Assembly (NCBI GenBank): GCA_933228895.1
Contig: OW121847.1
Coordinates: 89,259,656-89,323,655, forward strand
DNA: 64,000 nt
Direction: 5' to 3'
From: Platycnemis pennipes
Taxonomy: Eukaryota; Arthropoda; Insecta; Odonata; Platycnemididae
The stretch's first letter is position 1; every line of letters begins with the position of its first letter. Shown in pieces: positions 1 through 12,000 of this stretch. The position numbers and the translations under genes were made by a program. The notes below the pieces were generated by a model. That model searched no databases and was not told where the DNA came from. It saw nothing but the letters and a program-made list of their open reading frames with translations.

Positions 1-1583
1 TCTTTCAGATATACACAGAGTCGCTTTCGCGTTAGAATTGGGTATGTCGCTCTCCAGGAGGAAACCCTTCCCGATATGAAAGTCATTCCTCCCCATTTTG
101 TAATGATTTTAAAATGTCACTCAAAGTATTCGAGGGTCACCATTTGATACAATGGCCCCAACAAGGACAACATTATGGCAGTAGCTCACTCGGATTTAAA
201 CTGAATTCAGACAAGAAAAAAATTTTACTTCACAGTTTTAATTATTTCCAACACAATTCTTAGTAGTTGAGTGCCAGGTGATACATAATACGCATTGTAA
301 CTACCGTCATTATGAAATTACAGTAACGTTAAAGTTCAATACTAAGAAGTGTACTTATTACTAGTATGACTTGAATGTAATTATTAGGCCAGTTTAAAGC
401 AAATGTGTGCTTGAAAATAGGAATTTTGCACTGACAATGAGTAGAAGCCCTCGACTTTTCCTATGCCTCTCGAATATTCTTGAGCACCACCCATATTTAC
501 CGAACTACACCAGCGATATTTATACCACCATTTCAAAATACATCATGACCTGATGACAAACACAGGCATCTCATCATGCCTGAATCGTCTGTGCTTAGAA
601 GGGATATGTATTGGCAAGAGCACAAGGTTCTATCCTCTTCCATTTGTAACTCTTAAGTCATGTACATACTATTACGCGTTCATTTCCCACACATAAATGC
701 TTATGCATGGATGAATACATTCTCTGCTCAGAAAGATACCGTGAAATAATGAACATTTTTAAAAATGATAAACAGCAGGAGAGACTTTGATTGATCTTGA
801 GATCCGATTCTTACTACTACTTTAGGCTCCAACACGGCGTGTGCACATCCTGTTCTCATGACCTTGACACATGCATGAACAGATGGTAAGAATTCAATTC
901 GGCTATCGCATAAAGCTATTTGTTTTAGTCCAGAAAAAATAGGCATTATATACAAAATATTTTGCAACTTAACCAATGCAATACTAATACGAGTTAAACC
1001 TTATTTTCCTTGTCTAGAAAAATTTTCTCTCTATTACACTTATTTACCATTCAACACATTTCCATCATTGATTTAATGTCCAAATTCTCTAAATTTCGCT
1101 ACGATATGGTGGAAACCACTACATAGCAGACCATGGTTACTATGAAATGGAATGGGCGTCCCCCAGAGGAACAGACCAGGTCCCCTGCGCCATCGTCTCC
1201 ATTGCCTTCCTAGACCTCACACTTTATGCTCGATTCAATTCTTCGGATTCTCCATTTTCTCCATTTCCTTTATTCAACCATATAAAAAAACCTCCCTCTT
1301 ACTTCATACGACTCCACCCGTTTTCCGCACGATCGGATGATTCACGAATTTACGAATGGTAGTCATTTATTTTTCCTTACGCCCTCTCTCGTTTCGATTC
1401 GCCGTTGGAAACGATCCTGACTTCTCGATCTCATATCCTTCCATCCGAAAATTTTCCACCGTCGTAGAATTTTACGCCCTCCACAAAGAAAATAAATTGT
1501 CCACGAGAATGTACATAAGCAGCACATCATACTGTATGAGCACGCCGTAGAATGGAGGAAAAGTAAGAAATATTCGGGCGAAT
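1..1583. other. Unannotated AT-rich DNA
   Basis: No gene, repeat or RNA was recognised here. Open frames are all under about 85 codons, overlap on opposite strands and match no family known to me. Confidence 0.5.
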
Positions 1584-1667
1584 GATAACGAGAGGGTAGC
1601 CGTAGTAGACGGCACCCACTCGTTATCGTAGCGAAAGGTACCCTCGAAGAGAGAGGGTACCTTTCGC
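1584..1667. repeat. Two adjacent perfect hairpins
   Basis: Hairpin 1 spans 1584-1627: GATAACGAG at the left is matched by CTCGTTATC at the right, with a further short inner stem around GCCGT/ACGGC. Hairpin 2 spans 1631-1667: the 15-base arm GCGAAAGGTACCCTC is perfectly matched by GAGGGTACCTTTCGC across a 7-base loop. Both arms are seen directly. The function is unknown. It could be the terminal structure of a small mobile element, or a foldback remnant. Confidence 0.8.
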
Positions 1668-2400
1668 TTAAAGCAGTCTATTGAGGGTACAAATCCACCC
1701 TTCCTCCGTTTCTGAAAAAATCCTAACCTAAAGAATCAAATGTTTTCTTGAATAGCGCAAATGACCCTAGCAGTCGCCCGTCTTCACCAAATAACCAAAT
1801 TCTTACAAAGATTCCTACTCCTCTACTCCCGACTAAAGTATATATAGACTTCGCAAACACCCTATTCCAGCCTAGAATACCTTTGAAACACTATGTCGAA
1901 ATCATAGTTGGTAGTTAATTATTATGATTTGTAAGTATGCCTCATTCTACTTATTGCTTCAAACGGCTATTATCTGTGCCTAGCACACATTCCTCCTCTT
2001 AAGCCCAAAAGTGTTAAAGGACTTGCAGAAAGTAGAAGGGAAGAGATGAATAATGAAAATTAAAAATAGAAAATAAACTATGAATACATCACTAATCATA
2101 GAGTAATGATATGGTCATGCATCACTCTCCATGAAAATCAAAAGGGTACAACAAGATATTCAGAACACTGAACTTAAACCACACAATCAGTAGTGGGATA
2201 AAGTCTAAAATGACTGTTTAAAATTCGTATTAAAAGAGATTATTTCGTGAGAATGTCACATGTACCTATAAGCATAAAAGGACGAGAGCAAATTTGATGG
2301 GAAATGTAAAAACTGTCAATTTCAACAAGGAAAAAGTTCATCTTGATCGAGTACATAATACAGAATCTTCAACTTTTCGGGACCAACCACGTGGCATAAT
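1668..2400. other. Unannotated AT-rich DNA
   Basis: I see nothing interpretable here: no long frame, no repeat and no tRNA-like box. Confidence 0.5.
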
Positions 2401-2403
2401 TGA

Positions 2404-2520
2404 GCGGTAGCGGTAGCGGAGGCGGTTGCGGTAGCCAGATCGATGACACACTGGCATGGCAACCCAAAGGTCGCGGATTCGAACCTGATCCTAGGCAAGG
2501 ATATTGAGTGTTTGTCTAAG
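2404..2520 (+). repeat. tRNA-like SINE head with short GCGGTA repeat
   Basis: A short imperfect hexamer run (GCGGTA-like, about 2404-2432) leads into a tRNA-like segment. The B box GATTCGAACC at 2476-2485 is close to the RNA polymerase III consensus, and an A-box-like TAGCCAGATCGATG lies upstream at tRNA-like spacing. Cloverleaf pairing is poor and no mature tRNA ends are visible. I therefore read it as the head of a tRNA-derived SINE, not a tRNA gene. Confidence 0.4.
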
Positions 2521-2839
2521 GATTACAATCTTAAGTTAGACGGAGTGATATTACTGAAATAGATAGAGTCTAAAACCGAAATCAGCTACTAGGTGGAATA
2601 ATTCTCAGTGAAACCGATCGTATTATCATGAAATTCTTCTCAAGGATTTTGCGGCAGGGTTCAAGGTATAATGCCTAGAATTTCGGAATGCAAATGCATA
2701 AGTGGATGATAAATATGCAATGGAATCCCATGCGGTTAAAAAAAATAAACATTGAAAATGAGCTAATAAATACGTAAAAGGACATATCAAAATACCCAAG
2801 AAGCATTGAGTGGGTAGTTCTGAAATCCGCCATAGCCAA

Positions 2840-3190
2840 CCCACGTCATCCAAATATCCCTTCGGCGGCGCCTCAATGCAATTGACGACGGCTGCGCCAC
2901 CTCCTCGCAGTGCCCCCGCTCGAATATATCCTCGGGTGAGGTGGGCGGGGCGCAAGCGGGGACCAGTCGCGAGACGATGCCGCAGGCTCCGACCGCACAA
3001 GGCGCTCGTATATCAGAGCCCGAATCTCGACCGCATAGGTGTCTACGGATGCCGACTTCCTTCTCTTCTCCCGAGAGCCCACCAGCTCATCGCCGCGAAC
3101 CTTCTGAAGCGTGCATAACAAGACCCATCCAATTGGGGCAATTTCCGCGCGGAGGGAGCAGTGCTCACGGCGCATAACGGGTCGACGCCA
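2840..3190. other. GC/CpG-rich island without recognised gene
   Basis: GC content rises sharply compared with the flanks and CpG is frequent (for example GGCGGCGCC near 2865). Several short overlapping frames exist on both strands, but none resembles a known protein and codon use looks like a by-product of base composition. It could be a promoter island or part of a decayed retroelement LTR. Confidence 0.35.
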
Positions 3191-4150
3191 AAGGAAATGT
3201 GCACCCAAATCAAATTTCAATTACGGAGGCGAGGAGGAGAATGGAATGTCGCGATATTCAGACGCCGCACAACACAGAGATAAGGAACTCGTAAACAATT
3301 ATCAGGAGATATAATGCCAGGCATACTTAGCATGCATATATCTCATAGGCCGCAATAGTACGTAGTATGTGGCTAAAGCAAGAAATCATCTTCTTAATTG
3401 GATGGGCACAAAGTTTCCCATACATGCAAGTAAACACTTAAAAGAGCTCATGGAACTTGTATTTGCTGTGTTCTCTGGATAGAAGGAGATCCCTTTTGCT
3501 GGATTCAATCATGCGAAATTTTATACGATTTTTTTAGCTGGAAAAAAACTTCAGAATAATCATCACGCTTTCAAAAAAGATTCTAGTCGATATTTTATGA
3601 ATAGAAACCACAATATTTTCAAAGTTCGTGAATTTGGGCGTAAAATTAGGTGAACGACTGAAATTCTAGAAAAAGCGTCCGGGAAATCGTAATGCTGAAA
3701 CTCTAACGAACTTGACACTAGAAAGCAGCTAATGTGCGCTCTCGGAACCGAATCCATTACATTTCAGTTGCAAATGACGGAGGTCTGAAGATTCAATTAC
3801 GGCCAATTGTACACACATTTAATATCAGAGACTTGGTGATGCAACGGTGTTTGAGCGGGAGTTTGCTTAATGCAGAAAATGACAACATTCAAAAGAATGG
3901 TACGACATGGCTCGCTTATGTCCAACGTGCGGTATACCGACTGTTAGCGCATAGCGCACTGCTGGCTCCTCCAAGCTCCAGAAAGAGGAGTCCAGTACTT
4001 CAAAGAATGTACATCATATCCCTTGTGGGCATTATCCATCATCGTACCGAGATCCCGAAATCACCACGTGCTATAATCCTACTTCTTTAATATTTAAGTC
4101 CGTGGACTCGCTGTGATATTCGCAGTATTGAAGAATCTTTGAATCCTAGA
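3191..4150. other. Unannotated DNA
   Basis: No recognisable feature. A 118-codon frame at 3734-4090 has no family resemblance and no supporting signals. Confidence 0.45.
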
Positions 4151-4157
4151 ATAAGGG

Positions 4158-4450
4158 GGTGAGTTGATGTAGTGGTGAGAGTACTGACCTCCGACCCCGA
4201 AGAGCTGCGTTTGAATTCCGTCAGATATTTCTCATCAGTAGTTAGTGGGGCCCCTATTTTTGTAAAGTGTTCTGAGGAGAACATTCGAGCACAGTACTCC
4301 ACCCGTTGTATGCAACGTTTAGCCGTGGTCCCCTTCGCGCATTTCGTTAAGAGCAGGCATATGCCGACGCCGGATTCCTTTCCACCCTTCCTTCCTTACC
4401 CTTCTCTGCCCTTTCTAAAGACCTATTCTACCGGTCTGAAGCGTCTATAA
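4158..4450 (+). repeat. tRNA-derived SINE candidate
   Basis: The head has a tRNA-like layout: an A-box-like TGATGTAGTGG near 4166 and a B box GTTTGAATTCC at 4209-4219. The body contains a stretch around 4344-4372 (TTAAGAGCAGGCATATGCCG) that resembles 44955-44980, where AAGAGCAAGGCAATGCC follows a CTTTCGT context. This suggests a shared dispersed body. Short target duplications could not be identified. Confidence 0.35.
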
Positions 4451-5800
4451 ATCTGATTACACACTTAAAAGCACAGATGAGGATGAGGTTTGAATCCAAA
4501 GGACATGGCAATATTTTAAAAAATAATTATATAAACTTCATGAAAATAGTCGTTTTATCACGGAATTGTTTAGCTTTACGGCGTCATCACTTTGAATTAC
4601 GCGGTCATATAGCATATGTATTCCGTATTCCGTAAGCATTGTATTCCGTAGTCTGTGCTGAAGACTATAAATGCGATGAATATGGATGAGAAAAAACTAG
4701 TGTAGGTCAATAATTATAATTCATACTAGTAAATATAATTAAAGTGATAAAGCAACACTGAATTCGATGTTAATTGCTTTATAGTCAATTTCGGTAAGTT
4801 AATAATCATAATAATTTAACAGAATCTATTTTTTCCTTCACAAATTAATTAATTTCCTTAATGCGGTTAATGGACGACGAAACCGCTTCCATCATTCCAC
4901 TTAGACCTAAGGGACCGATACAAATCACATCAACAAGATAAGAGTAGTACCATGGTGTACAAGCTACCCAAAACCATTCGCATCGATTGGAGATAATGTG
5001 ATTTTTTTGCTCGTAAAATTTAATACTGTATCCAACATAGTCCTCCCCAAGAAAAAAATAAAAACGAGAAGGAAGAGCTTGAATTAAGAGAAGTATTGAC
5101 GTTCAAAATGAAAGTTGTTCTTGCCAGGGCCATCAGAAACAGATCATGCCATGTTGTGAAAGGTAGGACGGCAATAGCCATGAAAAATCCACTCCCTCGG
5201 TGAAGTGGCTGCGAAAAGATATCCGACCCATTGGAGGACAACCATTTCAGTGATAGCATCACACTGAAGGCCCTATTGGAGACGGCAACAGAAAGCACCC
5301 TTGTTGTCATCTCCTATCATAGGCGCTTAAAAGTAGTAGCAGTTATTCGAGGATCAAAGCCGACAGCTGAGGTCATTTTTGCCATCTAGGAGAGATTGTC
5401 ACCTGAGTGGAGGTAAGAATTTTTTTTAGGGGAAGGAGGAAGGGTGGATAGAAACTTGGTTACGGGAACAGCCTGAAAGGCGCCGAAGCGTCTACGGCTA
5501 AACATTCAATCCGACGGACTGGAGCTGACCTGGATTACTATACTATAAGTGCTCTTTACATATGTCTCCACATAACACTCAAGTGCACTTTTTCTAGGGA
5601 TGTAATGTCCAAAACCTTTAATTTTCAAAGAAAAAAAGGTCTAGGGAAAAGAATTCCCTAGATTATAAGGGAAATCCTTGGAAAACACATTTTTCTTAGA
5701 AAATTTCAATGTTTCCCTTGCTTTTCACTACGCTCTAGGGGAATTCTTGTAGGGAAATTTCCAACGGGGTGGAGACGGATACACCGCTGAAAATATATGA
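4451..5800. other. Unannotated DNA
   Basis: Nothing identifiable. Around 5630-5770 there is an AT-rich stretch with several CCCTAG/CTAGGG words in both orientations that may be a decayed foldback. Confidence 0.4.
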
Positions 5801-5804
5801 CACA

Positions 5805-5870
5805 ATTGGTATCCGAACCCGGTCCCTTTCAGTGGGAAGCTAAGACTTCAAACACCACCCCAACCCGAAA
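5805..5870 (-). repeat. tRNA-like SINE head (minus strand)
   Basis: On the minus strand the segment reads as a tRNA-like head with the B box GGGTTCGGATACC (positions 5820 down to 5808). An A-box-like GGGGTGGTGTTTGAAG lies upstream. Folding is poor, so a SINE remnant is more likely than a tRNA gene. Confidence 0.3.
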
Positions 5871-5879
5871 CTTAAAAAG

Positions 5880-8800
5880 TTAGAGAAGAAGAACGAAAAT
5901 GAGTTTGGTCTTTAAAGAAGAAGATAAGAAATTAGTGCTGCCATTAAGTCAGTGAGAGCATCAGCGAAAACGTAGCACGGAAAACAACTTAAATGAGTTT
6001 ACTTGTTGAGTTAGATAAGGCACTTGACATTGCAGATTAAGAAATCGTAATGTGTGCGATTAGGAAGATAGGAACAGAATGTAAGGGTAAACATCTCACG
6101 CAAAATTTAAGGCCACTTAAGGACGGACGCAGAACTGTAATGAGCAGACAGACAAAGGCATGGTTAAACGTTGTTAAATCTTTAATATTTACGCAAATAG
6201 GTGGTACAAAAGAAGAAGAAAAAAACAGATACAGAAATAAAAAAGGACGATAAAGATTTAACACTAGTTAACTTTTATGATGCCCTACTCATATTTAGCC
6301 ATTTAGCGAAGGGTTTGTTGATTTCTCTTGTATTAATAACGCCATTATAAGTCTGATGTAATGCTCTTGGATTTATTGAATAAATTCCATTCTATTGGCT
6401 TAAAAGGCATTTTAAACAGCTAGTACTTTACAGGTTACTGAATTTGCCGTTTCATGAATTTCGAACAAATTCACAGGTGACACAATCACATGCATTTCTC
6501 AAATACGCGTAAAAACATTCATGCCTAAACCGAAGAAATATGAGTTTACATCAGCGACATCATCATGTTAGGAGTATATTTGGAAGAGATGATGACAGGG
6601 TATTGACAGGAAATCCCTAACCCTTCATGAAAACGGTGATGTCCATGAATGAAAACGCCAAGGCAAAAGCGCTGGTTTTCTCCATTTGATTTGACATTAA
6701 ATGTCAGCAAACTTCAGACGCGTAATCAGGCATTCTCAGATCATGCTCTGCTTCATTTACCCCACGAGAAAAAAGCAACTATCGGTACACAAAAATTATG
6801 GCCTGAGGACTGAAGCGCACATGAAAGTTTTTTCGGCAGAGTAGTATAGATGGGATGAAAAATTAATGGGCCATAAAAGAGAGTGATTTTCATGCATCGG
6901 TAATGGATAGCAAAGATAAAAACTTGGTCCATTAGTTTTTTCACGTTAAGAATAATGGATGAGGTCAAATCACGAAGCAAGTATACGATGGTATAGTGAA
7001 TGGTTCAAAAGGAAGAGATAGTGGAGATGCCTTGAAGTGAATGAGGTGTAAGACCCTCTATAACCAGGAATATGAGTACTTGAGACGAGTAAGGAGGCAT
7101 TTTACAAAAACTAGCTAAACAGACTCCTATATTGTTGTGCTCACCCCATGGGGGAAATAGTGTCATTAAATTGCCCCATGCTACTCCTATGGTTTTCGAA
7201 ATCAATATTCTACAGAAAAAAGGTCACCATCCATCCCCAACAGCGAATTTCACAGACGTTTTTATACCAAAACAAATAAAAAAATTTCGCACCAAAATGT
7301 TCATATTAAATTAAATGCACGAGGGCAACGTAAATAATTTTTAAGTTGATAGTTATTTCCAGTTCAGTATTTTCACAACTAAGTTGTACACAGATTCACT
7401 GTGAGCTCTTTTCTCTTCTTAAAATTTAAGTATTCAATGACATTATACCTGAAATCATCCTTCAATTGTGCGAAGGAATTAGTTGCTATCACGGATATCG
7501 TTACAAAAATTAATTCCTACATGATTTTTTGCCAATTTGATTAAATTTCGGCGTTGACTATTGCCTGTTGAATTAACTGCTTAATAGATATTTAATGTTG
7601 ACATAGAAAGGCATGTGAATTGAAAGGACCATCAGATCACAAAATATAGAAAGAAACAATTTTTCATTACTAAAAACCATTCATACGTGTATACCGTTAA
7701 ATCCAAAATCATGTTTTAAAAAGACAGATATTAAATAATCTCTTCAAAATTATGATTTCTAAAAGTATCTGTGTGCAAAAGCATTAGACGAACCGATATG
7801 ATTAATTCATACTCCAGAAGAAGGAGGAGCACTAATAACTATGAAATAGTGAATGCAGAAAATATTAACATAGTGTAGAATGAGAATGACATAAAATGAG
7901 AATGGGTATTCAGAAGTTTTACCATTCCTTTACTTGTTGTTCAGAAACAATTTTTGATGACACCTCTCACAGGTACCTACATTCAAAAGCTGAGGTAACA
8001 TATTGTTACAAGAAAACCTTCGGTATCTGAAAGTCTTTCATCAAGATTCAAAAATGTTGGGTTATTTTTTCAGCATTAACGTTCTCTATGGAAATAGGCA
8101 ATAAGACTTACAAGTCCTACTGGTAATTCTATGGAAGGCGAGATGGGATAAACCTCCTGTTCAGAATTCATAGGTCTTCTACACGAGCTAGTTTCCCAAA
8201 GAAAGAGATTGGAAAAAAGATTCACGTTCCCATCAGATTTATCCCTCCGCCTCCCCTAGGATACGTTTATCAGCTTTTACACAAATTCAAGCCATGTCCT
8301 TGAGGAAAATAATCAATGATTTTCCCTCCCACGCACCCTGTGCATGTTTTTCTCACCTCTATTCAAGTATTAACTGAGGGTAAACCCTCGTTGCTCCAAC
8401 AACTGTGCATCTTAGAAAAAAAAAAGAAAATCTTCAGCTATAGAAATGGCGGAGGGGAAAGAATGAGAATAAAAGGAAAAATTTCAGGACGTTTCAAAAA
8501 ATATTTCCCGCGCACCCCTTCTCCTCATCCAACCATAATTCGAATGCGTTGTTTTCCTTCACCCTCTAGTTTTTCAATGCTTTTAGGCATTTCAACCCCT
8601 CCATTGCCCCTGCCAGTCTCCCAGAAAAAGAAATACATTAGAAGCCTCCCTTCCCAACAAAAATGCTGGTCATTCCCATCTAAACAGGCACAATGACCGT
8701 TCCCCTGTTTAATCGTAAGGCCGAGTACGAATGGGACCGCGTAAGATGACCGGGCAGCGCAGAGTGGGGTACATATCGCGGTCGTCATCCTCACGGCATC

Positions 8801-9345
8801 AGCGGAATACAAAAAGCAACATTCCCCGCCTAAGAGGCATCCAGGATGTCTCGATAGCACTCGTGTCTTTGGGGTGAAGACAAAAGAGGGTTGCCTTGCG
8901 GGGAAGCAAAACTGGAAAGCATTCATTCCCATGAAGTAGGTACCATTTCTAGCCTTTCTCTTGTGATCGCCGCATTAGTCGGACCTTTATGCTTGCAAGC
9001 ACTTAGAACTAGTGCAAGGAATATTATTTATCAAAGCTATGTACTCATTGGTTTAGCTAAGTAAAAAACAAGAGTTGATAAACTGGGAGACTAGATAGAA
9101 TAGAGGTGAAGCGAAATTACCCACAAATTTAATATATTTTCGTTTATTTGTTACTAATGTTAGCACAGGGCGATGAGTATATGTTCCAAAAATATGACTT
9201 GCCGTTTAAGTTAATGGTTCACAAAAGATGTAGTGCTTAAACTTTCAGAAGATAATATATAAAGTAAATTACATTATATGGTTTGGAAACTGCCCCACAA
9301 TTAGTCTAGAATGACAGAAGTATATTACAGTTACCTACGTTCACA
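5880..9345. other. Unannotated AT-rich DNA
   Basis: No recognisable gene. An AATAAA followed by TTCCATTC near 6379-6394 looks like the 3' end of a polyadenylated retroelement, but no coding match precedes it. Two overlapping opposite-strand frames at 8316-8932 (126 and 135 codons) match no family I know. Confidence 0.4.
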
Positions 9346-9365
9346 ATCTATATATATAAAAATGA

Positions 9366-9400
9366 ATGTATGTGTGTGTGTGTGTGTATGTGTGTGTATG
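9366..9400. repeat. (GT)n microsatellite
   Basis: A simple TG dinucleotide run interrupted by A, directly after the Helitron left end. Such runs are a common slippage product. Confidence 0.85.
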
Positions 9401-10005
9401 TCCTTTATGCATTACTACACCAATCATCGGATCGCCATGAAACTTTGGGAAGTTGTTGAGTACATTCCCGAAAAGAGGACTACGAAATCGATATTTCAAT
9501 ATCGATACTTTATCGATATAATATAGCTAAAGTATCGATAAATTGATACATTATTGATACAAAATTGAAGTGAAATTATTTAGTTTTTTAAAAGGAATGT
9601 ATCGTTGCAATATCGATACTGTATCGAATGTATATAATGTGTTTGTCCTTTATGCATTACTACACCATTCATCGGATCGCCATGAAAATTTGGAAAGTTA
9701 TTGAGTACGCTCCGCGAAGGTTTCTACAAAATCGATAATTCAATGTCGATACTGTATCGATATAATATCGATAAAATATGGATACATCGATACATTGTTG
9801 ATACAAAATTGAGGTGAATTTATTTAGGTGTTTTTTATCAAAGTTTTATAAAGTATCATTACAATATCGATACTGTATCGATACAATATTGATAACTTCA
9901 TGCATTACCACAACACTCATCCAATTTACATGAAGCTTTGGTTAGTTGTTTTGTTCACTCCATGAAGGTTTGTACAATATCGAGAATACAATATCGACAC
10001 TGGAG
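9396..10005. repeat. Three diverged tandem repeats of about 250 bp
   Basis: Units start near 9396, 9641 and 9893. Each opens with a TTTATGCATTAC or CATGCATTACC word, continues with a segment like CATCGGATCGCCATGAAA, and then has clusters of ATCGATA words. The third unit is truncated and the most diverged. They lie inside the Helitron. Confidence 0.75.
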
Positions 10006-10016
10006 ACGGGATGTGC

Positions 10017-10322
10017 ATCCCATTGAACTTGCAATTCATTGAAACACTCACGTGCAACATATTCAAACCATCCGGCATGGGACAAATATTTCAGAAATGC
10101 CAACTTATTGCTTGGGATGAATGCACAATGGTGCACAAAGCATCGCTCGAGGCTCTGGATCGATCATTGCAAGATTTCCGTTGAATCCTGAGACCATTTG
10201 AGAACGCATTAATATTGCTTGCACGACATTTCAGGCAAACATTACCTGTAATTCCTCGATTGACACTAGCGGATGAAATAAATGCTTGCCTGAAATATTC
10301 TACTTATTTGACGACATGTAAA
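10017..10322 (+). pseudogene. Helitron PIF1-like helicase fragment
   Basis: Translation from 10017 gives a helicase core piece containing NLQFIETLTCNIFKPSGMG and LIAWDECTMVHKASLEALDR. The DEC triplet is the Walker B/DExx motif of PIF1-like helicases encoded by Helitrons. The frame stops at 10182. After a frameshift, 10219-10322 continues with RQTLPVIPR and ADEINACLKYS, the expected next block. Walker A, the Rep domain and the C-terminus are absent. It is a dead remnant that marks the family of the surrounding element. Confidence 0.8.
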
Positions 10323-10555
10323 GACGTTAAAATTATATACAAATATACGTGTCCAGCTGCAAAACAATCGATCAGCTGAGATATATTGTATACCCATAAG
10401 AATTGTGAAATTAAACATACTATAAACGTGCGCTTTCCATTAAACCAGATTGAGCCACAGCAACGCGTGGCCGGGTCAGCTTGTATGTAATAAAATGAAA
10501 AGGTTAAAATAATATATTTTAAATTTTCCTCTTGGAAAATTATGAACATACGATC

Positions 10556-10667
10556 GGTAAGAAAAACCAAATAAAGAACTTTTCCCATTGTTTAAAGCAT
10601 GAGATGAGGCTGGTAAGAAAAACCAAATCTCAAACTTTTCCCATTGATTAAAGCATGAGATGAGCCT
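10556..10667. repeat. 56-bp tandem duplication
   Basis: Two head-to-tail units, 10556-10611 and 10612-10667, share GGTAAGAAAAACCAAAT, AACTTTTCCCATTG and TTAAAGCATGAGATGAG with a few differences. They lie just outside the Helitron right end. It looks like a simple local duplication. Confidence 0.85.
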
Positions 10668-11254
10668 GGAAAAATATATCTCAGGTTATTTACACTTCAG
10701 TGTATTTTTACATATTTCCCTAATTTTTTACGCTCTCACAGTTGAGAATAGAGATCAATTTATGACATGGAATTTTTGGCATTTAGCTTGCATTAACGAC
10801 ATCGGTATTATTTTTTTCTACTGAGTTAGTTATTGCTGATAAAACTCACGCACGAGGAACAAGTGGGCAATTACACCTAGGTAAAAGTCCTAGCGTGATT
10901 TCGAAGGTGAAAATGTCCCTTGAAAAATTAGAGAATTCCTGATGATCGGTCAATAACTTCCCTTGCATTTTATTTAAGTAATAACATGTAGTAATTTTGA
11001 TACTCCAATATAATCATTCTTGCAAGTATGGGTAAATTTTCAAAGTATGTACCATTTCACAAACAGTGAACTTTCTGCTACGAAAGGAAGAGTTTCGCTT
11101 TTGATCAATTATATGAATCTATTCATGGATTGGAATTTGAGGTCACCTTTAGATTGTGATTTCAGGTTCCGTGAATCGAGAGGGTGATGAATTAATTTCC
11201 TTACGTCTTTAATGGGAGCAAAAGGAAAGAGGATGGGATGTGGCGCCCTCGTAT
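10668..11254. other. Unannotated DNA
   Basis: Nothing recognised between the tandem duplication and the LINE B copy. Confidence 0.5.
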
Positions 11255-12000
11255 ACATAATGTATTTAGGTGCCACAATCACTAAAGATTTATCATGGGG
11301 AAGAAACATCAGGGAAATATGCGGCCGAACGAAGAGAAAACTAGGATTTATGAAAAGAGTACCTGGGAAATGCAATGAGAAGACGAATGAGCCATGTTAC
11401 TTTTCACTAGTTTGGCCCCACCTTAAGTATGTAGCCAGTGTATGGGATCCGAATGAATTAGGTTTGATCAGAGAACTAGGTAGTGTGCAGCTTAGAGCAG
11501 CTATGTTCGTTAAAAGGTGTTACGATAGGTTTAGTAGTGTATCACATTTAATGCAAGAATTAGGGTGGGAATCATTATCAGAGCGTAGGTTTAAGTACAG
11601 ATTAAATGTATTACAGATTTTTAAATCGGATAGCTTTACTGAAGATGTTAGGCATATATTAAAACACCACTGTATTATGCTAGATTCGACCAGATGAATA
11701 AGATTAGAGATATAGATTGTCGTACTGATAGATTCAAAATGTCATTTTTCCCCCGTTCTATAAGAGAACAGAATAGGCAGCGTAGCAAAGGGATAGGAAG
11801 GGGAAATATTTTAGAGTAGTCTGTAGTGCGTGATGCATGTATTAACAACCAATCCCTTAATTACTATGTAGATACTAGCAATCTAGTCACATGAGACCCT
11901 ATAGTAGCACGTTTGCAAGTCTATAGTGCATGCTTGGTGATCTTCACCTCCTGCCACACACCCTCGCGGTGGCTTTCAGGGTATCGCGTAGATGTAGATG
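11255..12000 (+). pseudogene. LINE family B, 5'-truncated 3' end
   Basis: The frame reads YLGATITKDLSWGRNIREIC and then RPHLKY-type and CYDRFSSVSHLMQELGWESL blocks, the C-terminal part of a non-LTR retrotransposon polyprotein downstream of the reverse transcriptase. A single-base loss near 11664 shifts the frame relative to the copy at 13126, which continues into YYARFEQMNKIRDIDCRTDR. The 3' untranslated part ends with CCACACACCCTCGCGGTGG and a GTAGATGTAGATG tail at 11989-12000. Truncation of the 5' end is typical of target-primed reverse transcription. The clade (CR1/L2/Jockey-like) is not certain. Confidence 0.8.

Larger units (their letters stand above)
9347..10483 (+). mobile_element. Internally deleted Helitron
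   Basis: The left end TCTATATATATAAAAATG begins with TC and is preceded by A, as expected for Helitron insertion between A and T. The right end near 10454-10483 has a short hairpin, GCCAC...GTGGC, then CGGGTCAG and CTTG followed by T, close to the usual CTRR|T terminus. In between lie three diverged repeats and a PIF1-type helicase remnant. Helitrons move by rolling-circle replication using a Rep-helicase protein. The Rep domain is not visible and the element is far shorter than an autonomous one. The ends are judged by resemblance to known Helitron termini. Confidence 0.65.

Noticed and set aside
8316..8932. Opposing frames of 126 and 135 codons
   Set aside because: Neither matches a family; mutual overlap on opposite strands suggests chance.
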